Source of the DNA: an uncultured Ruminococcus sp.
GTDB lineage: Bacteria; Bacillota; Clostridia; Oscillospirales; Ruminococcaceae
Assembly (NCBI GenBank): GCA_902776945.1
Contig: CACYSH010000012.1
Coordinates: 1 to 33,048 of the forward strand
Direction of reading: 5' to 3'
Length of the DNA stretch: 33,048 bases
The notes under the pieces were generated by a model. It was not told the DNA's origin, searched no databases, and saw only the letters and a list, made by a program, of their open reading frames with translations. The position numbers were made by a program, and so were the translations under genes. Below are positions 10,245 to 17,505 of the stretch, piece after piece (position 1 is the first letter of the stretch; each line of letters begins with the position of its first letter).

Positions 10245-10346
10245 ATCGCAAAGCAGGGGCAAACCAAAAGTCTTAGGAATGGGGTGACACGAGCAAGCTC
10301 GCGCAAGGGCGGGAGAAACCTTCTTTAGAAGAATGCACGCCCCTAC
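10245..10346. repeat. Family A intergenic repeat, copy 2 (half-palindrome)
   Basis: Starts ATCGCAAAGCAGGGGCAAAC, carries CAAAAGTCTTAGGAATGGGG and a hairpin variant CACGAGCAAGCTCGCGC, and ends CGCCCCTACA. The right-hand TTCCTAAGACTTTTG arm is missing. The end motif resembles that of the long copies, so this may be an internally deleted form. It lies 22 bp beyond the stop of the PP2C gene. Confidence 0.85.
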
Positions 10347-10368
10347 ATTATGACCATTACGACATCGC

Positions 10369-11088
10369 TCATTTTATCATAACCGTTATAAGCGAGACAT
10401 TATCGCAGCCCTTCTCCGCCCGCTCCATATACCTCAGCAGCAGATTTTCCGCCCATTCGCGGGCGCTTTCGGATTTCAGCAGGTCAATAAGCACCTCACT
10501 GCGCAGGACATATTTCCAAAGCCCGTCGGTGCAGAGCAGAAAAGCGTCCCCCGCCTTAATGTCCGAAGACCCGCTTTCGGGAATGAACCTATCCTCGCTG
10601 CCGACCGACCTTAGCAGCGACGACTGATCCTCGTCCATGCCGATCTGATCGTAAGTGATCTCTCCCACAAGGAATTTCTTGAACGCCACCGAATGATCTT
10701 CCGTGACCGAGAAAACGGAATCGTCGTGAAGATAATATATCCTCGTGTCGCCAACGTGCGTCCAGCAGGCTTTTTTTCCTGCGATGAGCAGCACGGCGGC
10801 TGTGCTTTTCATGCCGCTGTGACGTTTCTTTTTGAGTGCCAGAAGCCTGTTGTTGGCGGCTTCAAGCTCGCGGCGCAGCCATTCGGCGGGTTCGGTCTGC
10901 GGATCGAGATCCGCTTCGGAAAAATGCTCAGTTATGCAGCCCGAAGCCACCTCGCCGTGGCTGTGTCCGCCGAGACCGTCCGCCGCCACAAAGACCATTC
11001 CGCCTTCAAGCCTGCGCTCCAGCACCGAATCCTCGTTGTGGTCTCTGCCGCCCTTGTCGGTGAATGCAAAGCTGTCAATTACTAACAT
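10369..11088 (-). CDS. PP2C-type Ser/Thr protein phosphatase, intact active site
   Basis: 239-residue soluble PPM/PP2C phosphatase that removes phosphate from Ser/Thr residues, probably reversing a Hanks-type kinase. Motifs are complete: RDHNED (15-20), ADGLGGHSHGE (36-46) with D37, HVGDTRIYYL (111-120), CTDGLW (186-191) with metal ligand D188, and CDN (228-230). Length is that of the stand-alone bacterial (PrpC/Stp-like) enzymes. It has its own promoter and terminator and is not in the operon with the kinase upstream. The ATG at 11088 follows GGGGTGA. Confidence 0.9.
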   Translation of the reverse strand: MLVIDSFAFTDKGGRDHNEDSVLERRLEGGMVFVAADGLGGHSHGEVASGCITEHFSEADLDPQTEPAEWLRRELEAANNRLLALKKKRHSGMKSTAAVLLIAGKKACWTHVGDTRIYYLHDDSVFSVTEDHSVAFKKFLVGEITYDQIGMDEDQSSLLRSVGSEDRFIPESGSSDIKAGDAFLLCTDGLWKYVLRSEVLIDLLKSESAREWAENLLLRYMERAEKGCDNVSLITVMIK

Positions 11089-11168
11089 AGCGCCGTCACC
11101 CCATATCCTGCGGAAATAAGCGCGGTTATTTTAAAGGGCATACCATACATAATAAACATCAGTTCCTT

Positions 11169-11197
11169 TTTATACTATGCTAACCATAAATGAGCAA
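11169..11197 (-). promoter_or_regulatory. Possible promoter of the PP2C gene
   Basis: On the minus strand TTGCTC (11197-11192), 17 bp, TATAAA (11174-11169). A TTGACA lies a few bases upstream but has no -10 box at the right distance. Weak match. Confidence 0.4.
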
Positions 11198-11233
11198 CAT
11201 TGTCAACTTGCACAAATTCGGAGTATCACAAGA

Positions 11234-11617
11234 CTTGTAGGGCGTGGGCTTGCCCCGCCGCTTGTCGGCACAATTTCCCCACCGCCGCGATTTTCTGACC
11301 TTCGCGCAATTCGTTTGCGAAATATCGCCTGTCGGCATGAACCTTAGGTTCATGCAAACTTCGTTCAGACCGCTCTTCCCGCAAATTAAAATCGGCAATT
11401 TCCTTGTTTCCGTCACGTTTTGCAGAACTATTCTCTTCTGCGTTTTTGTTAGATTTTCTTGAAATTGCCGATTTTAATTTTGAACCGAACAGTTTTCTTT
11501 TTACCGTTAGTTTTCGAACGCCGCCGGCTTTTCCGGGGGATAACCCTTCTTCTTGCACGAGCTTGTTCGTGCCAACCCCTTCCTAAGACTTTTGGTTTGC
11601 CCTCACTTCTCGGTTTA
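11234..11617 (-). repeat. Long composite intergenic repeat, copy 3 (A core plus B inverted repeat)
   Basis: Read on the minus strand it starts at 11617 with the GGGCAAACCAAAAGTCTTAGG core, has a GGCACGAACAAGCTCGTGC-like hairpin, then a B block, and ends GCCCTACAAG (11234). The B block has perfect 20-bp arms, AAATTAAAATCGGCAATTTC (11383-11402) and its complement (11461-11480). A perfect 21-bp palindrome centred at 11345 (arms GCATGAACCT / AGGTTCATGC) lies inside. It fills most of the 544-bp gap between the two PP2C genes and begins 15 nt after a stop codon. No gene is credible here. Confidence 0.9.
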
Positions 11618-11632
11618 CTGCATTGCTAATTT

Positions 11633-12541
11633 TTAGTACGAACATTTTATAACAAGCGCGGTATAATTATCCTGCTCAGACAACTCTTTTTCAAGAATCC
11701 CCCGCTCAAGAGCACTGCACATATCTCCCGGCGAAGACTTCCCAAGCGCCGCAAAAATTTCCTCCTTGGAAAGTACCCCGCCCGCACCGTTGGTACAGAC
11801 AATCAGTACATCGCCGTCCAACAGCGGAAGAGGTCTCCTGAAATAATCAATATCGTCAAGACTTTCCATACCGATGAACTGCGAAAGCTCCGCCTTCCTC
11901 TCGTCGCCTTCGGCAAGGCTCCTGTCGGTGGTGCCGCTGCGGAGCGCTTCAAGATAACGTGCGTGCAAAATATTCTGATCGCGGTTCAGACGGTAAAGAC
12001 TGCCGTTTCGCCTTAAATAAATGAAACTGTCCCCGATACTGAGCATATAGAGCTTTTCGCCGTATATCATGCAGACGGCAAGCGTACACCCGCCCTCGTC
12101 CCGAAGCTCCTCGTACACGGCGGCACTGGCAGAGCGTGCAGCGCCGCAGAGCTGTTCGGGAATATCGCCCGAAAGCCCGAACTGCCGGAAAGCATCGCGC
12201 AGCGTGTTTATAGCGATCTCGGCGGCGAGCCTTCCGCCCTGCATACCGCCAATTCCGTCGGCAACGGCGGCAAGAAGTCCGCGTTCGAGTATCATCTTTT
12301 CGTCAAAAAGATTGACGAATGCAAAATAATCCTCCTGACTTCTCCGCCTGCCCGCCCCCTGAATACTGGCTCCGCAGTAGCTTAAACGCCGTGCGGCGGG
12401 CGAAACGGTCGGAGCGACAGGCGCAGTCGGTGGTGTCGTTGTCGGCGGGGAGGGAGCTTTCTTTGCAGCTTGTGCCTCTCCTTCGCGGGGCTTGTTTCTC
12501 TCCGCGCCGCCAAGCGATCTGAGCCATGAAAAAAATCCCAT
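11633..12541 (-). CDS. PP2C-like phosphatase with altered metal ligand
   Basis: 302 residues from the ATG at 12541, which follows the stop of the 74-residue gene by 2 nt; a TTG four codons earlier is possible but has no ribosome-binding site. Residues 20-50 form a proline/threonine/alanine-rich linker, and the PP2C fold follows. Motifs seen: RRSQED (66-71), ADGIGGMQGG (94-103), IGDSFIYL (169-176) and QDN (290-292). The usual CTDG motif reads CTNG, with N251 where a metal-binding aspartate is expected. The enzyme may be weak, need a different metal, or act as a sensor or scaffold. It is the last gene of the kinase operon. Confidence 0.85.
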   Translation of the reverse strand: MGFFSWLRSLGGAERNKPREGEAQAAKKAPSPPTTTPPTAPVAPTVSPAARRLSYCGASIQGAGRRRSQEDYFAFVNLFDEKMILERGLLAAVADGIGGMQGGRLAAEIAINTLRDAFRQFGLSGDIPEQLCGAARSASAAVYEELRDEGGCTLAVCMIYGEKLYMLSIGDSFIYLRRNGSLYRLNRDQNILHARYLEALRSGTTDRSLAEGDERKAELSQFIGMESLDDIDYFRRPLPLLDGDVLIVCTNGAGGVLSKEEIFAALGKSSPGDMCSALERGILEKELSEQDNYTALVIKCSY

Positions 12542-12543
12542 AG

Positions 12544-12768
12544 TCAGCAGCAAAACGTCCGAGCGCTTCCGCCGAAGTCTTTCAGATCGAAGGCTCTGAA
12601 TCCGGCGGGATAGCGTATCGTCCGTGCATTAATAAGGCTGTCTGCGGGTATCGGCGTAAAAATGCCCTGCCGCAGGGCGCGGCAATAATCGGGAGCGGCA
12701 TTCCCGCACGGGCAGGGCTTCTGCCCCGCGCCCGAATTTATGATATTGCCGTATCCGGTCATTGTCAT
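12544..12768 (-). CDS. Small cysteine-containing protein between kinase and phosphatase
   Basis: 74 residues, family not recognised. The start is well supported: GGAGGT lies 8 nt before the ATG at 12768. The stop TGA is 2 nt from the start of the PP2C-like gene, a coupled junction. The sequence has GYGNIINSGAGQKPCPCGNA (5-24), with cysteines at 19, 21 and 29, and ends in CC. There is no membrane segment. The gene begins 17 bp after the kinase stop, so all three are co-transcribed. It could be a substrate or adaptor of the kinase-phosphatase pair (inference from position only). Confidence 0.65.
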   Translation of the reverse strand: MTMTGYGNIINSGAGQKPCPCGNAAPDYCRALRQGIFTPIPADSLINARTIRYPAGFRAFDLKDFGGSARTFCC

Positions 12769-12785
12769 ATCTTGTTACCTCCATG

Positions 12786-15266
12786 TCATTTATCAGGCAC
12801 ATACTCGCCGTCCCTGTAATTTTCCGCATTGGTAATGGTGCCTTCTTTATCATACCATATTTTTTTGCCCGTGTAAAGTGAAGAATCTTTGAATATTCCT
12901 TCGGCGGTGAATGAAGTCCCGTCGCTGTGATCTACCCGATAATAACCGTTTCCGTTGCGGCTGTCGTCCTTCCATTCGCCCTCGTATGTTACAACGTCGC
13001 CGTTTTCATCGTTGCCCTTATATTTTCCGGTACCTTCCTTTTTGTCGTCCGCCCATTCGCCCTCGTAGGTATCGGCAAGCCCCGAAGCGCTTGTTATTTC
13101 AATCGTTCCCACGCCGTGCTTGTTGTTGTCTTTAAATTCGCCATTGTAAACCGTCTTCGAGCCGTCAGTATAACTAACGGCGACAGTTCCGTTTCCGCAG
13201 AAGTTCGAATTTTCAAAGTTGCCCTCATAATCAAGCTCTCCGCCGCCTGCGTATTTTATTTTTGCCGTGCCCTTGCCGTTCAGGCTGCCGTTATCCCATA
13301 CGCCTTTCTGCACGAGATCTGTTCCGTTTTCGAAAGTCACCTCTATCGTGCCTTCACCGTGCATCATTCCGCCGACGAGAGCGCCCGTATAATCGGATAC
13401 CTCTCCGCCGCATATATCGCGTACCGTAAAATCGCCCGTCATTTCTCCGTTCACAAACCGTCCCGTGCAGGTGATATTGTGCAGGTCGTTGTCATCGTCC
13501 GTGTATGAAGCAGTGAATACGCCCTCGCCGTCGGGAACGTCCCCGCCGTACAGAGTGCCGGTAAACGAGCCGCTGCATTGGTAGCCGTTATACATGATAA
13601 CTATATTATCCGCCGTACCATTGTGATGTACAGGGGGATCTATATTGCTTTCAGCATCGGATTCCGAATAATCGCCGGAACTGTTAAATTCCGAACTGTC
13701 AGGCAGGGAAACGTCTGTAAAAGATGCAGAAGTCGTAACGGGCGCGGGTGTCATAACAGTTGTAGTCTTTTCGGCAGACTCTCCGCTGTCGCGGTTTCCG
13801 AACGCTTTCACGGCAATAATTCCGCCCACTGCAAGCAACACGACCGCCGCCGCTGCGGCAGCGGCTTTCCTTTTCAAGCGCGGATTTTCCGAAGCCTTCT
13901 GCTGCCGTGATACCGTCTGCGGCTGAGGTGTCTGCGGCGCGGGCGCGGGCGTTTCCGAACCGTACATTCCCGACGTACCGTAAACAGGCTGCTGATTTTC
14001 CGCCTTCGGTATGGCGAAATGCTCGGGCGGCATGGTCTGTTCCGTGTCGTCTTCTTCGGGCTGACTTGGCGTGTAGCTCTGCCGAATCGGCTGACTTGGC
14101 GTGTAGCTTTGCCGAATCGGCTGACTTTGCGGATAACTCTGCGCAATCGGCTGACTTGGCGGATAATTCTGCCGAATCGGCTGACTTTGCGGATAACTCT
14201 GTGCAATCGGCTGACTTGGCGGATAATTCTGCCGAATCGGCTGATTTTGCGGATAACTCTGCTCAACAGACTGACTTGGCGGATAATTCTGCCGCTGTGC
14301 GTATGCCGGATATAGAGCCGTCAGAAATTCGTTCATCGTTTTGTATCTGTCGGCGGTCTGAACGGCAAGCGCCGTCAGCAGAGCGTGTTCATCAGCAGGA
14401 GGAATATCCGCGCCCAGAACGCTCGGCGGGATAAGCTCGTCATGCTCCATGCGGTCTATCGAATCGGGCGGCACCCGCCCCGTAATAATGAAGTACATCG
14501 AGGCGGCGACCGCGTAAACGTCGGTGAAGGGTCCCTGCCTGCCGTGCCTTGCGTACTGCTCCTTCGGCGCAAAGCCGTGTTTCAGCACAACGTCAAGGCT
14601 GCGGCTGCGGTCGCCCAAGCTGTATCTTGCCGCGCCGAAATCGAGCAGCTTTATCGAGCCGTCGGTCGTTATAAAGATATTGTCGGGCGCTACGTCGCGG
14701 TGGACTATCCCCTTTGAATGCACGACCGCCAGCGCCCTCATCACGGGATACATAATGCTCTTTGCCGTCTGCCAGTCTACCGTACCGCCGCGCCGCCTGG
14801 CATAATCCTGAAGACTTTCGCCCTCAACGTAATCCATGACGAAATAAGCCGTACCGTTTTCCTCGAAACAGCCTTGTACCATTACGATATTCGGGTCGCC
14901 GATAAATTCCGCAAGGGTCTTTGCCTCTTCAAGAAAACAGCTTTTGCCATAAGCGAAGTTCTCCTCGCGGTCGCGGGAATTGGGCGTTACTATCGGGAAG
15001 ACCGTTCTCGCCGCCATTGATTCGGGGAAATACTCCTTTATCGCCGCACGCTGTCTTGTCACGCAATCGAGCGCCATATAAGTAATGCCGAAGCCGCCCT
15101 GACCCAGCACTCTGCCGACAACGTACCTTCCGCCCAAAGAAGTGCCGGGCGGCAGCGCAAGGGGGAATCTTCCCGCGTCATCGGCGGCGTTATAGCCGCA
15201 GAAGGGACAGACTACGCTTCCCGCAGGTATATAATTATAGCAATTATAGCACACATTGTTCTGCAT
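12786..15266 (-). CDS. Transmembrane Ser/Thr protein kinase with zinc-ribbon head and MORN-repeat tail
   Basis: 826 residues. In order: a zinc ribbon (CxxC at 6-9 and 20-23), a Hanks-type kinase domain (about 48-320), a proline/glutamine tandem-repeat linker (326-405), a basic stop-transfer segment and single membrane helix (about 468-486), a Ser/Thr-rich stalk, and an outer domain of MORN-type repeats (about 560-800; for example YEGEWADDKKEGTGKY). Catalytic residues are intact: glycine loop GQGGFG (55-60), K77, HRDVAPDN with D191, and DFG (209-211). The kinase is therefore predicted active inside the cell with MORN repeats outside, where PASTA kinases carry PASTA domains. Ligand unknown. It heads an operon with the 74-residue gene and a PP2C-like phosphatase. 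Confidence 0.92.
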   Translation of the reverse strand: MQNNVCYNCYNYIPAGSVVCPFCGYNAADDAGRFPLALPPGTSLGGRYVVGRVLGQGGFGITYMALDCVTRQRAAIKEYFPESMAARTVFPIVTPNSRDREENFAYGKSCFLEEAKTLAEFIGDPNIVMVQGCFEENGTAYFVMDYVEGESLQDYARRRGGTVDWQTAKSIMYPVMRALAVVHSKGIVHRDVAPDNIFITTDGSIKLLDFGAARYSLGDRSRSLDVVLKHGFAPKEQYARHGRQGPFTDVYAVAASMYFIITGRVPPDSIDRMEHDELIPPSVLGADIPPADEHALLTALAVQTADRYKTMNEFLTALYPAYAQRQNYPPSQSVEQSYPQNQPIRQNYPPSQPIAQSYPQSQPIRQNYPPSQPIAQSYPQSQPIRQSYTPSQPIRQSYTPSQPEEDDTEQTMPPEHFAIPKAENQQPVYGTSGMYGSETPAPAPQTPQPQTVSRQQKASENPRLKRKAAAAAAAVVLLAVGGIIAVKAFGNRDSGESAEKTTTVMTPAPVTTSASFTDVSLPDSSEFNSSGDYSESDAESNIDPPVHHNGTADNIVIMYNGYQCSGSFTGTLYGGDVPDGEGVFTASYTDDDNDLHNITCTGRFVNGEMTGDFTVRDICGGEVSDYTGALVGGMMHGEGTIEVTFENGTDLVQKGVWDNGSLNGKGTAKIKYAGGGELDYEGNFENSNFCGNGTVAVSYTDGSKTVYNGEFKDNNKHGVGTIEITSASGLADTYEGEWADDKKEGTGKYKGNDENGDVVTYEGEWKDDSRNGNGYYRVDHSDGTSFTAEGIFKDSSLYTGKKIWYDKEGTITNAENYRDGEYVPDK
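14052..14291 (-). repeat. In-frame 30-bp tandem repeat in the kinase linker
   Basis: Eight consecutive 30-bp units encode eight 10-residue units of the type QSYPQSQPIR / QNYPPSQPIA. Six of the units alternate between two variants, giving a 60-bp higher-order period. The array lies between the kinase domain and the membrane helix and is rich in P, Q, S and Y. Copy number is likely to vary between strains by slippage or recombination (inference). Confidence 0.95.
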
Positions 15267-15334
15267 CGTTCATCACTTCCGGGGAGATTCAGACTTGTCC
15301 GCCGACCGTTCATGCGGCAAAAGCGGACGAATGT

Positions 15335-15363
15335 ATTATACCATAGATAAGCAATGCTGTCAA
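15335..15363 (-). promoter_or_regulatory. Sigma-A promoter of the kinase operon
   Basis: On the minus strand TTGACA (15363-15358), 17-bp spacer, TATAAT (15340-15335). The leader is about 60 nt. The outer edge of the repeat at 15366-15522 begins 3 bp upstream of the -35 box. Confidence 0.9.
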
Positions 15364-15365
15364 TC

Positions 15366-15522
15366 ATCGCAAAGCAGGGGCAAACCAAAAGTCTTAGGAA
15401 GGGGTTGGCACGAACAAGTTCATGCAAGAAGAAGGGTTATACCCTTGCACGAGCTTGCTGGCATTAACATAGTTAATGCAGCCACCCTTCCTAAGACTTT
15501 TGATATGCCCGCGCTTTGCGAT
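15366..15522. repeat. Palindromic intergenic repeat, family A copy 4
   Basis: A 157-bp inverted repeat. The ends ATCGCAAAG and CTTTGCGAT are complementary, and the inner arms carry CAAAAGTCTTAGGAAGGG and its reverse complement. The centre holds extra hairpins: AAGGGT-TAT-ACCCTT and GCATTAAC-ATA-GTTAATGC. It fills about half of the 305-bp gap between the kinase promoter and the regulator stop codon (50 bp away), and could act as a terminator for the regulator gene. Confidence 0.9.
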
Positions 15523-15571
15523 TATTTTCAACTTCCCAAGCCCAGCTTTGCGGTTTCACGCAAATATTTTT

Positions 15572-16972
15572 TCACTCGCCGCTCTGCCCCTCTACAAAAT
15601 TCCTGAACGCACAGCACACCAGCGGGTGCGTAGCGGAAAAACTCATAAACGGCTCCGAGAGCTTATTCACAATAACGCTCCTGTTACTAAGACATATCTG
15701 TATTTTCCCCATATTCAGCACCGAACAATTCCCCTGCATCTGCTGCGGCGCAGGAGATATTTTTATCAAAGGAAGACTGTCGCTCAGAAGCGCGTCAAAA
15801 TTACGGCGGCAATTCTCCAGCCCTTCGGGGTCGGTTATATAGGAATACTCGGCAGAGCTTTCTATCGACTTTACGCAGAAGCTCTCCACGCAGGCGCTGC
15901 CGGGGTCTAAAAAGATAGTGCAGCCAAAGCGCTCGCCCTGCTTTCTCACGCAGTAATAAGGCTCGATAAGCCCGGTCATGTAAAGCGGCAGCCAGTCGGT
16001 TATGGCGGTAAGCAGTTCGCAGGCGTTCCTGTCAACGTTGTGGATTATCTTTATGCGGGTGTTCTTTTTTATGCAGGCGGTCATAAGCGCCGTCCAGCGC
16101 GTGAGAAAATTGTTCCCCAGCCATTCAAGCCCCGCGTCGGAATAGAGCATAAGCTCGCGGCTCTCATTTCTCAGCGCCTGACAAAGAAACCTCACCACCG
16201 CCTGCCGCAGACCCTCCGTGCCGAAGTAGCTGTCCGAGAAAACGCATTTGTCGTCTATCGGCAGCTCGGGAAGCTCGAACTGCGCGGGGAAATTTTCAAG
16301 GCTCCTGATGAACTGCCTTACGATTATAAGATCATCGGGCGAATCCCTTTCGGAAAGCCACCGCAGAAGCCTGTCCGAAAGCTCCTCCGTGCCGAAGCTA
16401 CCGACAGGCAGGCTTATCATCATGGAAAGCTCGTTCAGGCAGTCCTTTTCGATGAGCCTTGCCGCCAAAATATCGCATATACGCTTGGGGAGCTTGTTGC
16501 TGCGCTTTATCTGCCTGCCGCCTGCGCGAAGCCTGCTTATATATGAAGGATCGACATTCACCGCCTTGCTCAGGCGGCTGTTGGAAAGCTCCGCCAGTTC
16601 CATGAGTATCCCGAGCTTTCTCCCGAACACAGAGCCGTTCTCCCCGCCCGCGGAGCTGCTGTCGGCGGCGAAGGAATCGACCTCCCTGCCGTCAAAAAGC
16701 CAGTCGGTAAGCGCCGTGCAGACCGTCTTTATATCGCGGTCGCCGTCCGCGCAGCCGATAGCAAGACAAAGCGCGTCGAGCCTGCCTTTGTCCTCGCTGC
16801 AAAGATACGCGCCGCGAACCAGCTTGGATATTGTGCGGCTGTCCTTGTCGGGCTGACGGGCACCTGTCTTTAGCCTGCTGACGACCGATTCCGAAAAATC
16901 CGAATACATCGCAAGCTGCCTGCTGTCGGCGCTAAGAAGTTCAATAAGATACGTTATTTTATTTTTGAGCAT
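15572..16972 (-). CDS. Regulator with two tandem XRE-like helix-turn-helix units
   Basis: 466 residues, no membrane segment. The N-terminal quarter is an internal duplication. Residues about 9-45 (LAMYSDFSESVVSRLKTGAR) and about 121-157 (LSKAVNVDPSYISRLRAGGR) are both Cro/C1-type helix-turn-helix units, and each is followed about 40-50 residues later by a WL-containing helix. The remaining 250 residues form a domain I do not recognise, with a conserved-looking IKIIHNVDRN segment; it may sense a signal. AGGAGG stands 5 nt before the ATG. It is a single-gene unit with its own promoter and a 229-nt leader. Target genes unknown; the neighbouring kinase or phosphodiesterase genes are candidates. 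Confidence 0.75.
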   Translation of the reverse strand: MLKNKITYLIELLSADSRQLAMYSDFSESVVSRLKTGARQPDKDSRTISKLVRGAYLCSEDKGRLDALCLAIGCADGDRDIKTVCTALTDWLFDGREVDSFAADSSSAGGENGSVFGRKLGILMELAELSNSRLSKAVNVDPSYISRLRAGGRQIKRSNKLPKRICDILAARLIEKDCLNELSMMISLPVGSFGTEELSDRLLRWLSERDSPDDLIIVRQFIRSLENFPAQFELPELPIDDKCVFSDSYFGTEGLRQAVVRFLCQALRNESRELMLYSDAGLEWLGNNFLTRWTALMTACIKKNTRIKIIHNVDRNACELLTAITDWLPLYMTGLIEPYYCVRKQGERFGCTIFLDPGSACVESFCVKSIESSAEYSYITDPEGLENCRRNFDALLSDSLPLIKISPAPQQMQGNCSVLNMGKIQICLSNRSVIVNKLSEPFMSFSATHPLVCCAFRNFVEGQSGE

Positions 16973-17201
16973 GGTATCCTCCTGCCTTTCTGTTCCGTCC
17001 TGTCCTGTCCGTTCAGAGTGCTGACCCGCCGGAAGAGAATTCCGCCGTTGCTTGCCTGCGGCGTTGTCAAAAACCGGCGTTTTTGCACTCCGGAAATCTC
17101 ATAAAAATCGCCTTATATCGTCATCTAAATCGTTATCGTTAGTCATATTTTTTAAGCAGAAATACATTAATATAAAACTAACGGCGGCGGATTTTTATAT
17201 A
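16973..17201 (-). other. Long 5' leader of the tandem-HTH regulator gene
   Basis: About 220 nt of transcribed leader between the promoter and the ATG. It contains the hairpin CAAAAAC-CGGC-GTTTTTG near 17070-17085 and a 15-codon ATG frame without a ribosome-binding site. No known riboswitch class is recognised. A leader this long suggests post-transcriptional control, but nothing specific is seen. Confidence 0.35.
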
Positions 17202-17230
17202 ATTATACCATAAATCAAACAATAATGCAA
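17202..17230 (-). promoter_or_regulatory. Sigma-A promoter of the tandem-HTH regulator gene
   Basis: On the minus strand TTGCAT (17230-17225), 17-bp spacer, TATAAT (17207-17202). Confidence 0.75.
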
Positions 17231-17286
17231 TACATGGCAAACTATTGTCATTGACTGTTTGCGTAACATGACTTTTCAGAAAAAAC

Positions 17287-17373
17287 GCCGAGCAAGGGCA
17301 AACCAAAAGTCTTAGGAATGGGGTCTCCCCCTGCACGAGCTTGCCGGCATTATACTGCCCTCACTTTGCGCTT
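17287..17373. repeat. Family A intergenic repeat, copy 5 (half-palindrome)
   Basis: Contains GGGCAAACCAAAAGTCTTAG, a degenerate CTGCACGAGCTTGC half of the central hairpin, and an outer arm TGCCCTCACTTTGCGC. The second CCTAAGACTTTTGG arm is missing. It is followed within 4 bp by the unrelated family C palindrome. Confidence 0.8.
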
Positions 17374-17376
17374 ATT

Positions 17377-17446
17377 ATACTGTTCCTCGACCAAATTCGT
17401 GTCCATGGTGGTGAAGATTGTTGCGAATTTGGTCGAGGAATAGTAT
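17377..17446. repeat. MITE-like palindrome, family C copy 1
   Basis: A 70-bp element with 23-bp terminal inverted repeats (17377-17399 and 17424-17446; motif ATACTRTTCCTCGACCAAAT) that differ at one position. The 24-bp middle contains TGTCCATGGTGG. A related element, in the opposite orientation and with a longer middle, lies at the right edge of the window. No transposase is present, so any movement would need one supplied in trans. Confidence 0.85.
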
Positions 17447-17459
17447 TAAAACTATTGCG

Positions 17460-17500
17460 AAAAAAATGATCCGCAAAAAACGCGGCGTTCTCTGCGGATC
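17460..17500 (-). terminator. Intrinsic terminator of the EAL gene
   Basis: On the minus strand the stem GATCCGCA (17500-17493) pairs with TGCGGATC (17475-17468) and is followed by A-TTTTTTT (17467-17460). The stem starts 5 bp after the stop codon. Confidence 0.85.
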
Positions 17501-17505
17501 GTTCT

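Noticed and set aside
11226..11558. Minus-strand frames inside the composite repeat at 11234-11617
   Set aside because: The sequence is repetitive DNA shared with two other gaps, where the frames are not preserved.
14052..14291. Regular 30-bp repeats suggestive of a CRISPR array
   Set aside because: The units are contiguous, without unique spacers, and keep the kinase reading frame; no cas genes are nearby.
17101..17160. 15-codon leader peptide in front of the tandem-HTH regulator
   Set aside because: The frame has no ribosome-binding site and no attenuator-like pair of alternative stems was evident.
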